From Neolentinus lepideus HHB14362 ss-1 (Eukaryota > Basidiomycota > Agaricomycetes > Gloeophyllales > Gloeophyllaceae), in NCBI GenBank assembly GCA_001632425.1, contig KV425616.1, positions 1-57,042 of the forward strand: a stretch of DNA of 57,042 nucleotides, read 5' to 3'. The translations under genes and the position numbers were made by a program. Positions 23,393 through 36,347 of the stretch are shown one piece after another (the first letter of the stretch is position 1; each line of letters opens with the position of its first letter). Under the pieces are notes generated by a model. The model did not search any database, had not been told where the DNA came from, and saw nothing but the letters and a program-made list of their open reading frames with translations.

Positions 23393-25594
23393 TCACGCTT
23401 GTCGTTCGCCCCTCTGCTCTTCCGCTACAGCATTGGCCCACTTGACGACGGCAGTCTCGAGCATTTCCTCCCAGCCTTCGTCCTTACGTGCAATCGTCCG
23501 CGTGTCGAAGGTAAAGGGCATCTCTGCCGCTGAAAACTTGGTTTTCAACGCGGACGGGGAGGGCTGAGGGGAGGGTGTGGGTGTTACATTTAAATTGAGA
23601 GGTACACCAGGTTTAGGAAGAATCTGAATAGGCAAAGAATAGCGCAGTTTGAGACCGCTATCGACAATAAAATGAGCGTATAATAAGATAAGGAAGAGGT
23701 GAAGCTCACCCTGACCACAGGCGAAGGTTATCTAACCGCCGGTATGTCCAACCGGTCTTATTCTTTTCCTCCTTTTCCTCCGCGCTCAGTTTGTGCTCCA
23801 TAGCGATAATATCATGAATCTCATGTTTGTTGATGAATCCCCAGGGTTGACGAGACCGTCGGACACCGGCATTATACGCCACACAAAGCAACTGTCCCGA
23901 CGACAAGGCGTGCAGCAGGATCGAGCGATTTGAGGGGGCCTGTGGCAGGGTGGAAAGGAGTTCTTGAGGCAGTAGAGCCGATAAAACGGCATGTACTCGG
24001 CCTGATAATGGATATTATCAAAAACAACTTCGCAAGATCGATCACATCACACACGACGCACCGAGGGAACTGTCTTGGAAGGCATTCCGCTGTGCCCATT
24101 CGGGTAGATCATCATCGTCAACGGCTTCTCCTTCCTCTTCTGTAAGTGACTCCATAGGTTCTGGCTCCTCCACAACAGACATGTTCCGCATGGAATCCAG
24201 CATATTCGCAGATACGACTCTTCGCGACGACCTCCGCGAGCTCAGATCGGAGTAATTTTCGACGTCCCCGGTACTAACACGCCTGCTCTTGTTCTTCGAC
24301 GCCCGTTCACGAAGCCAACCTCTCTGTCCATTCGTGCGGCCCCCAAAGAGAATGTCATCCACGAGATCTAAATATCTCTGGATAGTGTCCCTCTCCTTCT
24401 TCAGATACTCTAAGCGGATGTCCTGCTTATACAGCCAGCCGCCACCCAAAACGAGTCTTTCGTCCCAATGCTCTCGCCTCTGCATCTCCTCCTCCGTCAT
24501 ATCGTTGAAGTCCACATTATCATCTTCCCAAACAGGTACGGACTCGTTACGGCCACGAACCTTGACGAGAGAGAACGCAATAGTGGGCTCTGCGTCTTCC
24601 TGGTCATCGTCGCCCATGTGAAGGGGAGACGCCCCGCGAGAGTGGGAACTTGCGTCGTGCGACGACGAACCATGGTCGCTTTGTGCATCATAGGCGTCGT
24701 CCGATAGTGGCAGCCGCGAGTTCTCCTCGAGCTCGCGCAGTGCTGTAAGAACCTCCAATGCCGATCTTCTGATCATTGCCAACGGGTCTGAGCTCGTATT
24801 GCTTTGAGAGACAACACGTTTGACCACAGGCTTGCTTGGTGTGGCCTTCGGACGGAAGTCGTCGAGAATCCGAACAATGGAGTCGTCTGGAAGGGATATT
24901 ACATAATTTCTGACTGACCGAATAGCATGTGTGCTGATTTTGAGGAGGTTCAGCACATCGATATTGCCCGTCGGGTTGTTCTTCGAGCCATCCCGTACCC
25001 CTAGAAGTGACTGATCAGGATGGAAGCTAGGCTGATCTTCGTCGAGTTCCCATGCATGATTCATAGCAATGAGATCCTCGATGACTCCTGTACGGAGTGT
25101 ATCCGGATTCGTCTCGAATGTCTTGACATACGGAGGGAAGGCAGGCCTGTTGATCTGGGGTGCAGCGGGCGTCGGAGGTAATTCTGACGGTTGTAGCTGG
25201 TTAGCGATCTGGGTACTGATGTTCTGCAGACCGCCCAAGGCTGGCACGAGGCCCTTCTTCTGCCTGCCTAGCGATCTATACCCTGTGTCAGCAGCGTTTC
25301 TGAAACGCACATCCTAGCAGCCGTACTGGATGCTCACTCTTGCTGAGTACTGAGACCCGTTTTCGTGAAGTAATGCTGCAAGTGTTCGATGCTCCCCAGC
25401 GCCATTACGCTCTCCCTCTTCGCGGCACTCCTGCTGAATGGCTTCTGGGGCTTCGTTGACGACTTCATGTTAGGATAAAAGGCCGTCTGTCGTCTTGATT
25501 TCTTCACCTCTGACGATACTGACGAGGGAACTGTCGAACCCGTCGACTCAGGAGTAAGGAGGAGGGGTGTGGATGATGCTGAATCCGTGGACAT
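23393..25594 (-). CDS. Conserved basidiomycete protein of unknown function, 683 aa
   Basis: Four exons (25338-25594, 24062-25299, 23710-24001, 23393-23657) join in frame to 683 residues. The N-terminus is Ser/Thr-rich and basic, then SIEHLQHYFTKTGLSTQQ. A central region contains VIEDLIAMNHAWELDEDQ, a long acidic and Ser-rich stretch, and KQDIRLEYLKKERDTIQRYL, which looks helical. The C-terminal part is the most strongly patterned: LGRVHAVLSALLPQELL, GQLLCVAYNAGVRRSRQPWG, NKTGWTYRRLDNLRLW and KDEGWEEMLETAVVKW. The helix and Trp pattern around DG-like GQLLCVAYN and RRLDNLRLW faintly recalls a calponin-homology fold, but I do not recognise the family with confidence. It lies head to tail with Tom70, 424 bp downstream of the Tom70 stop codon. 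Confidence 0.75.
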
Positions 25595-26018
25595 CTTTCA
25601 CACAACTTTCGGGGAGTGATACAGCCTCTAGACGGGGTATACGCAGAGAAAATGATATAAATAAGAGCCTAGGATTACAGTCCAAGAAGGTATAAGAAAG
25701 AGGTGAACGGTCGACGTCGGAAATGATGGTGGCGGCGGAGGGCTGTCAGTGTGCAACGATGACTATGGCCTCTCCGACGTGAAACATGCCTAGAAGCAGA
25801 TGGTGATCTGATCTAAGCGATAACCGCAGACCACGGGCTTCAACGGCGATGGAAACATATGGTTCCACACGACGTGGCAAGGAGAGTAGTGATATTAATA
25901 ATTGAAGTAGAGAGCCATCAAAGCCGTAGCTAATACTGAACTTTTGGGAGTGTAAATTAGACCGAGCACTGCCAAACCGCATGCCAACCGTCGCATCAAT
26001 CCGGTCAACAATGTCACC
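25595..26018. promoter_or_regulatory. Promoter region of the 683-aa gene and Tom70 3' UTR
   Basis: About 420 bp between two minus-strand genes. No gene-like pattern. Confidence 0.4.
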
Positions 26019-28135
26019 TTACTGCATGTTTAATGCTAGCTGGCTCAGAGACTCCGCAAGCTGCGGGTAGTTCTTCATGAAGTCCAGCTGTGCCCAGGAT
26101 GCCTGGTGGACAAGGTGGGTGAGCAACCAAACACACGAGTAGTAAGGAACTCACGTATTGGTATGTTAAGGCATTCGCAAGCTCTGGCTCGCTTCTTGCC
26201 AACTCCGACTGCCGCTCGAACATCTGGACAGCCCTGTCAATCTTCCCTTGCTGCAAACTTAATTGAGCCAGAGTCGCGACGGCAGCCTCGCATTCGGCGT
26301 CAATCTCCAACGCCTCATCGCAGCACTTTTCGGCGGAAACGATGTCTTGCTTCCATTGGTACAAGGCAAGACCCTTGTTGACTAATGGAAGTACATTCAT
26401 CGGCGGAGCTCTACAGTTGCGTTCAGTAGACAGCCAGAGATGAGAGAAAAAGGGACCTACTTGGCTCTTTCGAGCTCGATAGCGCGGTCGAATTTCTCCA
26501 CCGCATCCTGGAATCGTTGCTGATCCAGTAAAAGCTCGCCGCTGCCGAGAGACAACTTAGATCACAACAGTGAACAAGGATTTGATGACGCTTACTAGTA
26601 GTTTTGCGGTTCACTCCGTTGCGGGAATGCCTTGAGCGTCCGTCGGAAGGTCGCCATGCTGCTCGACAGTGCACCAGATTTGTATTGCGCCACCGCGAGC
26701 TGTATATGACTGAACACGAAGTTTGAATCCAGCTCTGTCGACTTCGTGTAGTCGTCAGCAGCCCTTGTGAACTCATTCATAATGAACAGAACTATTTCGT
26801 GTCAGCCAAGTCATACAACCATTGGCACAGTTTGCATTACCTTGACCACGGTGGTAGAAGATATCGGGGTCTTTCGAATTGTGTTTGATCGCTTCCTCGA
26901 ATGCTTCAAACGCCTTCGGAGGATCGCCTTGCTCCATGTACACGCTTGCAAGCTTTACCCAGCTTTGTGTGAAGGAGGGCACAATCTCGACGGATGCGAG
27001 TAGATCCTCCTTGGCACCTTGGATATCGCCGACTAGAAACCTACTGAAGTCAGCCAACAGTGCGTGACCGATTGAACAGTGACCGACTTGAACGTCCCGC
27101 GGAGGTTTAAACCCTCCGCCTTGCCGACATCAAATGAGACACCCTGGTCGAGCGCCTCGTTGGTCAGGGTCATAGCATGGGGATAGTCCGCTGCCTCCAG
27201 CGCCTCCAACGCTTTGATGAGCGTTTCGTCTCCCTGAGTTGGATTCTCAGGTAGCACCGGCAGGGGTCTTGAACGGAAGGCGGCAAAGTATGCAGTCACG
27301 AACGTATGCGACGGTAACCGCTTCTCTCTGTTCGCCAAGATCTCAGATGCCTTGCGCGTTGACAGTTTCTTGAGCACCCGCTCGACCGACTGTGCGGACG
27401 ACTCGTTCTGGAACTTGTCGAGAATAGTCGCAGCCGTGAAGTCCCGCAGAGAGTCCTCTAGCCGGTCGAGCGCCTCCAAGGCCATCGCTCGCCGATTGAG
27501 TGCTTTCACATATGAAGAGTCCAGCTTCAGTGCCGCATCACAGTCTTCGACCACCTGTTCGTATTTTGGTGGACTCATATTGACGTAACATGCGGCCCGG
27601 TTGCTGTAGAACACGGGCTCAGGTTTCGGTGACACAGCGATGGCACGGGTGTAGAAATCAGCAGCGACGCTGAACTTGCGGGACTGGTATGCGCCGTTCC
27701 CCTTTGCCTTCAGTGACGCCGCTATCTTGATCTTCTCGTCGTCTGACATGGCAGCTATCTGCTCCGCGCTAAGTTCAAGATCCTCTGTCGTGAATTGTTG
27801 AGTGCCCCGTACCAAGTGATAAAAGTGCAACGCTCACCCTCATCTGATGATACCTCCCCCGCCTTGGGCTTTCGTTCCTCGAGGATAGGTCCGTCCTTAT
27901 CCTTCATACCCTTCCGCTTCTTAGAGGACTTATTCTTCTTCTTATCCTTCTTCTTCTCACCCTTCTCCACGTCTCCTGCACTTGGTGGCCGACTCGACGT
28001 CGAAGCATAGTAAGCAACGCCTGCAGCTGCTACAACAGCCGCTGCTGTACCGATGAGCACCGCGCGTTTGTTCTCTGAAACAAACGCCTGAACGCGGTCG
28101 ACGAGCGACGAATTTGAGGCAGCGCCTTCTGACAT
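26019..28135 (-). CDS. TOM70: Tom70, mitochondrial import receptor
   Basis: Seven exons (27838-28135, 27088-27784, 26841-27040, 26596-26791, 26461-26541, 26155-26410, 26019-26102) give 603 residues, close to yeast Tom70. It is a receptor of the outer-membrane TOM complex that takes carrier-type preproteins, often with Hsp70/Hsp90. Seen: N-terminal anchor at residues 25-44 ([20 protein letters not shown]), a Lys-rich linker, then TPR repeats starting [95 protein letters not shown] and [18 protein letters not shown]. The end is LNMQ-stop. An upstream in-frame Met at 28150 would add MFLST; I prefer MSEGAAS. Every splice restores the TPR frame. Confidence 0.95.
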
Positions 28136-28617
28136 TGTTGAGAGGAACACCTGCCCGCCAGCGCACCAAGGCAGAGAGATTGGGTCGAGTTGAACGTGTA
28201 AGTGTGGAACACAACGTCAATTTTGGGGAATACGGAGGACTGCCGTAAGCTTCCGATGCCGCGGCAGCTTTAATTATTGCTGTCTATCGTCTACCACCTC
28301 GACGTGCTTTTGACTGAAATGAAAGTTCAACGTGGCTTGAATGTCCAGCACTCCTGAGGCCTGAGACTGAGACACTGACAATTTGAAGAGTCCGTCACGA
28401 AGTATACCGGCCGTCGAGATTAAATCCCGAGGAGTCCTATAGACTATTGCTGGTGCAACGTATAACTCGGTTGTTGAAGTGCATGTACGTATACATTGAA
28501 TCACTATGTGCAGAAACTAATGTAAGTGGACCTGACTATTGGCCTAAATAACGTGATTTCAGTCTGTATTGTATGTTCTACGACGGTCTGGGCGATGGAG
28601 GCTCTGAATCTATGACT
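28136..28617. promoter_or_regulatory. Tom70 promoter region and 3' UTR of the coiled-coil gene
   Basis: About 480 bp between two minus-strand genes. No gene-like pattern. Confidence 0.4.
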
Positions 28618-30019
28618 CTATCTTCTGTTTCTGCGACGTTTGCTTGACCGTCTTGAGGGCTCCTCTTGAGGCGGAAAGCTAGCAGGTTGGCTTTCTTCGT
28701 TCTTGTCACGACCTCTCTTTCTTGATCGCCCACTACCATGGCTATCCGCTACAGTAGCGAGCTCTCCCGTGTCTCTGATCGTTTCCCTTGCATTACCCGA
28801 AGAGGTGTCGGCAAGGTTCTCTAGGGTTTCATCAGATCCTGTCTCCTTACCCTTGCCCTTGATATCCTGGACTACAGCCTCGCGATTGCTCGGGTGTTTC
28901 CCAGAAGAGGTGGCGACGTGCTTGCCTCGCTCTTCGTCGGCTTCTATCACTTTCTCCTTACCCTCGGAGTTATTGGTCTTGTCCCCTCCCTCGCTCGAGT
29001 TTGGAATCACTTCCTCCTTGGATCCCTCCTTTGCTGTCATGGTCTCAGGCGGGACCTCCTTCCCTCCTATGTCAGATGCTGGTACTGTATATGGAACCAA
29101 CCGTGCTTCCTTCGCTGCCCAGGCAGCGAATCCTCCGCTGGCTGGCGTCCTCCAAGGGTGAGGCATCGATTTCGGTGTTACAGGTACCTTCGGGATGACC
29201 AACGACCCTTCCCGCCGGAGCAACCGTGCACCGCCTATGGACTCTTCGCGTGCCAAAGCCGCCGGTGCGACAATACTAGACTCAGAAGGTATTGTGCTCA
29301 GTATGGCGTCAGATACTGGCTTGGAAACTGAAGAACCGGGCTCTGGCTGTGGCGAAGCACTGCGAGAGATAGGATGTGTGTTTGAGTCCCGCATTGCCCA
29401 GCTCGAAGGATCTGACTGTAACAGTCGAATGCTACTCGGTCCTGCGGTTCCCAATGTCGGCGGCGGAAACGTGCGCTTAGCTTCCACTACGGGAATGTCG
29501 GGTACTCTGCATGGGACATAATGCCCTCAGCACATATTACTTGCCATCATGCCAATATGCTCACGTTGCAACACTGACATCATCCTTTACGCAGTTCTCG
29601 AGTCTCTGAAACCCCTCTTCGGCCCTCTGCAACTGCATCTCCAACGCCAGAACCCTCTTCTCGAGCCTCGCACATTGGCCACCGATGCTCTTCTTCACCA
29701 TGAGGACAGTCTGGTCCAGCTTCTCCACTTGAGTGGCCAGTTGTGTTTCGACTCTGCTCAGGAGATCTTTCGTCGCCTGGTCCTGATCCTTCCACGTCTG
29801 CTCAATGCCGCGCAGGAGCTCTCGTGTGGTGCCGAATTCCGTGTCCATCTTCGTCTTCATGGTGTCAACGACGGAGAGCAGGTCGTCCATGGTGGCATAT
29901 TCGGTGACGGGCGCGATCTGTGTGGGTGGTTCGCTTGACGGAGACGGAGACCGCGGTCTCTGTGCGAGTGGCGGCATTGACAAGACCGATGACGAGGTCG
30001 ACTGAGTGCGGTCGAGCAT
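28618..30019 (-). CDS. Coiled-coil protein with basic C-terminus, paralogue 1
   Basis: Two exons (29565-30019 and 28618-29506) joined by a phase-2 intron give 447 residues. After a Ser/Pro-rich start comes a long heptad-like helix (TMKTKMDTEFGTTRELLRGI, then EKRVLALEMQLQRAEEGFQ). Exon 2 is disordered and Ser/Glu/Lys-rich and ends in a strongly basic tail (SRRSSKRRRNRR), which resembles a nuclear localisation signal. I do not recognise a named family. The gene at 36643-37727 has the same plan: DxMKxxxDxEFxTTRxLL motif, coiled coil, one phase-2 intron, disordered exon 2 with basic cluster. They are paralogues on opposite strands. Confidence 0.7.
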
Positions 30020-31628
30020 TTGTGTGCGATGTCTGAAGAAATTGAAGCTCGGGATGTAAGGGGGATGTGGTAGATGTGTAAAGCGGACTGTGGGTTATGG
30101 TCCTTTTATAATCCTTTGAGCCGCCACTCGCCACAAGTCAAAGATCGCGGCCTTGTCACGTGATGCCGTGTGGCCATCGAAGCTTCGAAGGACAATGGCG
30201 ATCGACATTGTTGGTCCACAATCTCTTCTCCATGCCGATCGTTGATTTTCCTTTGTCCGAGTCATCGCGAATCAGATCCTTGTTATCCAAGCTTCTTCGA
30301 GTCTGTGAGTATCTGATGGTAAATTGCGCCTTTGTTTGATAGTGGATTTCCGAGTTTCACTTCAAGCAGTGCAGCACATTGTGGACGTTATTAACTGGCA
30401 TATGACACGTGTCTTGGTAGCCATGTCGACGCTCACTATGTATGTGCATTGAAGTCCTGTTCTCCGTGACGGTGGAGACACGAGAACATTAAAGACTTTT
30501 GGTTGTTCGTGATTCGGGTCTTACGTGAGTTACTATGTTCTCCTTCCACCCAAGCTCCGAAGACGCAAACGACACCCGAGTACTAAAGAGCCGTTGAACG
30601 TCATGCACAAGCTGTAGCAAGCGGGCGAAATCATCAGTGCGGGCCAGGCAAAATCAATGCGTTCCCGGAGATGGTGTGCCCTTACGGTAACTGTATCATC
30701 TATGGTCAAGTAAGCAGCATATCTATTGGATGTATCCAGTGTGCTGATATCGCCGTATGGGATTCTCGGACTTAGTCGCAGTGGGTCTGCAACAATTCGG
30801 TTTGCGGCGATAAGCGCTGCATACTGTTGCCATCACGAATGCATCCATCTCCCGTGTGTATAGAGAATGTGTTACAGAGCACTTATCACCGCCTATCGTC
30901 TCCATGCAGGTAGATCCTCCTTGTGCGGGACAAAACGTTTGTGAAGTCGAGATCCTTGCTGCTATTGGAGTGAGCAAGCCTTTTGGAATAATCATTCTCC
31001 GGGCTGGCAACTTTACAGGACCAAGCATTTCCCCAGTCGGTCCTGTATATTCATCGATTCGCATTGAATCGCGGTGACGTGATGGTGATACGGGAAATAT
31101 ACTCCGCTCCTTCCAGCTGGAGAGGAGTTACGCCCTCAGACTACCCACAGCCAGTTGAATCCGACCTCCACATGAGTTCCCGAAGTACTTGGAGTGTGCG
31201 AGCGTACCGACGGCATGCAAATGTTCATCTTTCGGACAAATCAACGCTCAGAGCGACCGGTAATAGTGGTGTCGCTCTTACGATAAATGCTGTACGCCTG
31301 GACATGCGCCGGAAGATGCTCTCCATCCCATGTGTAACGTTAAGGTTCGTTAAATTCTTCGATCATTGATATATTTAACCTATGTGAGATTATCAAGCGA
31401 GACGTCGAGCATGCGATGGTGGAAGCCTGGCAATCGTGGTCAGCCCTTGAGTCCTACGATTTACGATCGGGCCTAATTAGCGTACCTGTTGGGCATGGCC
31501 CCAGACATCATCCGAGAATGCTGTGCACTCCACGCGACGCCTCGCTTCATATCAGCCACGGCCTTTGATTCACGACCAGGTATAAAACTATCCATGGTGC
31601 CGTAGTCCAGGATTTTTCTGTGCACTCG
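30020..31628. other. Region without recognisable gene
   Basis: About 1.6 kb between the coiled-coil gene and DUF6534 copy C. Overlapping open frames at 30723-31077 on both strands give no pattern I know. It should hold the promoters of both neighbours. Confidence 0.35.
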
Positions 31629-33434
31629 ATGTCCGCAGATCCCGTACCCCTCACTTCTCTCACTTATGGCACAATGTTCCTGGGCTTGGTCGTGTTAACC
31701 ATGTAAGCAGACATGGTTTTTACCTGGTTTAGATTGATGCATACACCTTGTAGGCTCTATGGTGTTACGTGCGGTCAAGTCGTCCTCTACTATCGAAACT
31801 ACCCAGAGGATAATTGGCCACTCAAAGCTTTGGTATGGCCGTTTTAATCTGTTCAAATAACTCACACTTAATTCAACCGACTCAAAGGTCGCTGCAATTA
31901 TGATAGTAAGCAGACGGGAAGTCCGGGAAGCCGTGCCTGAAAGATTCACGTATCATCGATCAGAGTGATACGCTGCATCAAGTAATCATCACACATGTCA
32001 CTTGGTTCTACTTGATTTGGAAATGCGATGAATATCCAAGCAAATGTATCGAAGCAATTTGGTGAGAACCCACGAGTTCTTTAGGATTAATCCCAATAAC
32101 ACGCACCACCAGGAGTCTCATAGTATGGTCATTTCTGAGTTCCAATACTTGCGACTCATGCATGATGTTTCGCTTGCGATAGGCTCAAATTGCTCAATCA
32201 GTAAGTCTTCATATGAGACAGAGGCTGAAACGAGGGTATAACAACCAATCACTCAGGAATTCATCTTGTTTATTGCCAGGTGGTCAGTGTCTAGAATCAT
32301 ATATGATTCGAGCTGTTTCACATGCCATTGTAGTTTTTTCATTGAGAGAGCCTGGCAATGTAAGCTTACGTTCCTTATATTACTCTACCCTCATCGCTTA
32401 CCATGCTGCAGTTGGAAGGCGGAAGTGGACTCTTCTGATGGTATGACCTTTTTTGCGACACAACCTTTGTCGTCCAAGTAGCTAAAATCACATAGTTCAT
32501 ACCTGCGGCACTTCATTTACTATTTGGGATAGGCAAGTCCTTAATCTTACATCTCGCATGGTCAGCTGAAGGCATCTGCATCTACGGTAGGGTATCTGCG
32601 AGCATTGTGAGTGGAACCATACATGTAGTGCTAAATATCCCACCAAGGCAACGCCACAGCGCTCAGAGACCCTCCGTAAATGATTTTATTGGACATGGAC
32701 CCGGACATCAAATACTGGAGGCGAACAAATTTCCCTGTCATGAAGTTGTCACGGATGACTGATTACATTCCTTGTAGATTCTTCTGTCTGTCGGTAAAGC
32801 GTGTGATCTGACAAGCGATGTTGGTGTGACTATCAATATGTACTACCTCCTCTACCATGCGAGGTGCGATGGTCCCCGGATCTCCAGGTTCATTTCTTTC
32901 TAGTTCCGTCCTTTGGTCACTGACTTCTGTGGTCATAGATGCATGAGATCTGTGTTGCGTAAAGTCGTCTATTATACGGTCGCTACTGGCTTGCTGACTT
33001 GGTAAGGAGAGATATACTCGCTTGGTCAGTATGACTGAGACTAGGACACAGTATCATCTCCTTTACGTTTGTGGTAACTGTTCGTATACTTCTCCCAGTC
33101 TATTGTCGTATTTTCTCATTCTTTTCGGTCGCAGTATCTAGCTCTACCCGGCAGGATGGTCTTCTTGGCATTTTATTTCATCAATAGTAAACGTGCGTAC
33201 CGATCTATACGACTCTCAGGACCTCACGAAGTTCTCGATTCTAGGGTGGCCAATTCAGTGCTGGTTGCGTGAGTCAGTCAGCCTTTCCGACCTTATACTT
33301 TGCTGAATACTGTAATTGTTGGTATAACTAGATTGAACGATCGTGCAGAGCTGCGCACGCGACTAGAGACCGTCCGACAACTGAGTGTATTGTCTCACCC
33401 TAGAGGACCTGATCACGGAATGCAAGTCCCATAG
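31629..33434 (+). CDS. DUF6534-type seven-helix membrane protein, copy C
   Basis: Start at 31629 (MSADPVPLTSLTYGTMFLGL). Early exons 31629-31702, 31754-31832 (LYGVTCGQVVLYYRNYPEDN), 31888-31905 (18 nt, VAAIMI), 31964-32061 (SDTLHQVIITHVTWFYLI), 32113-32122 (10 nt), 32183-32200 (18 nt, AQIAQS). Later blocks are EFILFIASFFIERAWQ, GRRKWTLLM, FIPAALHLLFG, ILLSVGKACDLTSDVGVTIN continuing MYYLLYHARCDGP, CMRSVLRKVVYYTVATGLL, LPGRMVFLAFYFINS and VANSVLVA. The last exon is LNDRAELRTRLETVRQLSVL with TAG at 33432-33434. No stop or frameshift in the blocks I could follow, so it looks intact. The splice after FIPAALHLLFGI may use a GC donor (GCAAGT). Function unknown. Confidence 0.7.
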
Positions 33435-34468
33435 AATGCAATGACAGGATGATGTGCCACCAGCTTACCTACGCGGGCCTTGGGTTAATCTGGAATTGGT
33501 CGCTAAACCAGGATGCACTATACTCTATATCAACTTTTGCTCCCGCTGTGGTCTGCGGTCACGTATGATACTGATCATGGAGGTGCCCTGCTACTTGTAC
33601 CCACACCAAGACGTTACTCCTGCGAACATCCCCGAGCTATTGGCCGAACGCTGGAAGTTTTGTAAACTGAGTTCCTTGTTCTATTTTCACTTTCACGCTC
33701 TGAAATTGACTTGCGATGTCCGATAGTACTCTACGCGCATACAAATTTGGCAGCTGGGGCAGACATCTATGTCTCTTACTTGCAGGCTGTCGGACCAATG
33801 CATGAGATACAGAGTTAACAATCGCCACATTAATGCGTTCAGTCCGGATGGTACGAACTTCGGCATTAATATTGGACAACGATGATAAACTAGACTTGAT
33901 CATGCGATCCAATCGGATCGTTGGATTAACTCAGGGTATGGAGGCTCACTAGTCATCGAGACAAAGCTCGTCAACGGTCGATCCAGAACATCCTTGTCGA
34001 CGATTCGAATCCACGAGCAACCGTATATTCGCGGAGAACATGGGCCTAAGAATTGGCTCAGATAGATCGGGCTTTCAGCTTCGCACAGTGACGCAGTCTG
34101 TGCATTGTGATTCGTCACGTCACAAGTGCGGCGAATGTCCCTGCGATATTCCAGCGAAACTTCGGGATGTGAGGCCGCCCTCAGTAAAGCTCAGGCTTGA
34201 TATTGCTGATACGATCAGTCGCTTGTTACGCTGCTGCGACCAGTGCATGAAGGTGGTCTAATGTGGTATGGTCAGATCTATACTTAATGATAACTCTCAG
34301 CTCCGGCCTCCAGAGAGGTTAACAAATCACGGAAAGTCCATGATGAACAATCTGCTCAAGATCTGCTTCTCATGGCATTGCCATCCAATAATTATAATAC
34401 ATAATGTGAGTGATAGGCCTATGTGTTTCGCCTTGAGAGTTCACGCCAACAAAGCTCTACCAGCGAGA
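33435..34468. other. Spacer between DUF6534 copies C and D
   Basis: About 1 kb with only short, unrecognised frames. It probably contains the 3' end of copy C and the promoter of copy D. Confidence 0.35.
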
Positions 34469-36347
34469 TGTCGGCTAATGTCAGCTCTCTGACATATGGA
34501 CCTGCGCTGCTGGGAGCGACTATCTCAACTATGTGCGCGGATTTATCAATCTAGGTTGGTACCCGTTCTCATCCTACACTCTCATAGGCTGTATGGGGTT
34601 ACATGGAGTCAAGCGATTGTATACTATCGGCACTATTGGGACGATAAGATGGTTCTGAAGCTTCTGGTAGATATCCATTATCTTTGCTCCGTAGCCGTTT
34701 ACGCTCGACTCCGTCAACGGTGTCTAGATTGCTTTGACCTTGATAGTTTGTGACCCTCGGTTCGTCGAAATCCACATTCATATATCCTCTGTAGATCGAT
34801 ACAGTACATGAGGCGCTGATCACGCATGTTTTATGGTTCTACTTAATTTCGAAGGCGGACTCCGCGGCTTGCCTTAATGGAAGTTGGTACGTATGATCTA
34901 ACGTCATAGTCTGTATATGCTTCGAAACTTATATTAAATCTGACACTCAGGAGCCTTACAGTGCGGCTTTCATTCATTCCTCGGCTGTCTTCTAGTAATC
35001 AGTCCATCCTTCCACTCGTAGGCTCAGGCTATACCCTCAGTAAGTGATATGACGGAGGACGCATCCACTTGATCGGTTGGACCTCGCAATTCAACAGATA
35101 TACAGGATCTTGATTTATTTATTGTCCGATGGTTAGAAGGCATAGTTATACTGCCACCTTCATCTCAACATGTCCTTACAGCTTTTATATCGTGCGAGTC
35201 TGGAAATGTAAGCTCTGTTCATGTAGTCTCGCTCGCGATAGTGAGCTCAGTACCATCCTATGTGGCAGTGGGAGGGCGGAAATCGACACTTCTGGTGGTA
35301 CGTCATTATTCCTCCCGCATACTGTAATTCTGGATGCCTGTTGAACCATCGTACGGAGCAGTTCATACCCGCCGTTCTTGCCCTAAGTGAGTGTAGAAAC
35401 CATCTCGAGCATCGGCATGCCTTGATCCATTCTCCTCAAGTATTTGGAATACGTGAGCTTTTTCTACTTCGTCTCTGCTGGTAAGACGCTAGAGTACCTC
35501 GTACCAGTGTTCATGCAAGAATTGTAAGTGACCGCCAACTTCCTCGTCATAAGATCCCCATTGAAGAATGCTAGTGCTCGCTTCCTTGCATTAAGCAACT
35601 TTACAGGCCATGGAAGCCGACATCGGTTACTGGAAGTGAGTGAGTCTGAATCATGCTCACCAAATTCATATGCGATGTATCTCTAGATTTTCCTCTCTGT
35701 CGGTACAGCATGTGACTTAACGAGCGACGTCGGTGTGACCGCGAACATGTACTATCTCCTCTATAAAGCACGGAAAGACGGACCGAAAACCTCCAGGTTC
35801 GCGGACATTACTACTGCGACTACGTCGAGATGGAGACTGCACTGATCACAGGTCTATGAGATCCGTGTTTAGCACGGTCGTACATTACAGCGTTGCCACT
35901 GGCTTATTGACATGGTGAGCCACAAAATGCGCTTTATATTTACGCCTGCTCAGAGATATTAGTCTTTTCTCGTGCTCGTTTTTGATTACCGTATGTGCTT
36001 CTATCTCAGAAGGGAAGGGTGGCTCACCCCCATAACCATCCTCGTGCCGCTTCAGTACTTGGCCCTACCAGGCAAAAGGGTCTTCCTCGCTTTCTAATTC
36101 GTCAGTTGTCGTTGTAAGTGCGCTCTCCGTCTATCAAGGGCTATCTCACATGATTTCTCTCCAGTATACGTGAACTCGATGCTTGCCGCGTGAGTCGTTT
36201 CCGATTATTGATTGTGCCACACTGAACAACTGCAGGCTGAATAGCCGAGCAGTATTGCGAACACGCTTAGGAACCGTGCGTCAATTGAGTGTAACCCGCC
36301 CGGCAGGATCAGAGCACGAGATGCAGATTCTGGGGTCAGGACAATGA
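34469..36347 (+). pseudogene. DUF6534-type membrane protein, copy D, with in-frame stop
   Basis: Start at 34469 (MSANVSSLTYGPALLGATIS). It follows copies B and C block by block: LYGVTWSQAIVYYRHYWDD, IDTVHEALITHVLWFYLI, the 10-nt exon at 34951-34960, AQAIPS, DLDLFIVRCFYIVRVWK, FIPAVLALS, IFLSVGTACDLTSDVGVTAN continuing MYYLLYKARKDGPKTS, SMRSVFSTVVHYSVATGLL. In the seventh helix, where copy C reads FLAFYFINS, copy D reads FLAF-stop-FVS: TAA at 36095-36097. After it the frame continues with VYVNSMLAA and LNSRAVLRTRLGTVRQLSVT to a normal stop at 36347. The single stop suggests a young pseudogene, or a protein that lacks helix 7 and the tail. Confidence 0.65.

Noticed and set aside
30723..31077. 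Overlapping open frames on both strands
   Set aside because: Neither has recognisable motifs, splice-supported extension or biased composition that would favour a real gene.
33995..34025. GATTCGAATCC, possible tRNA T-loop
   Set aside because: The motif is itself a palindrome and the flanking sequence forms no T, anticodon or acceptor stems.
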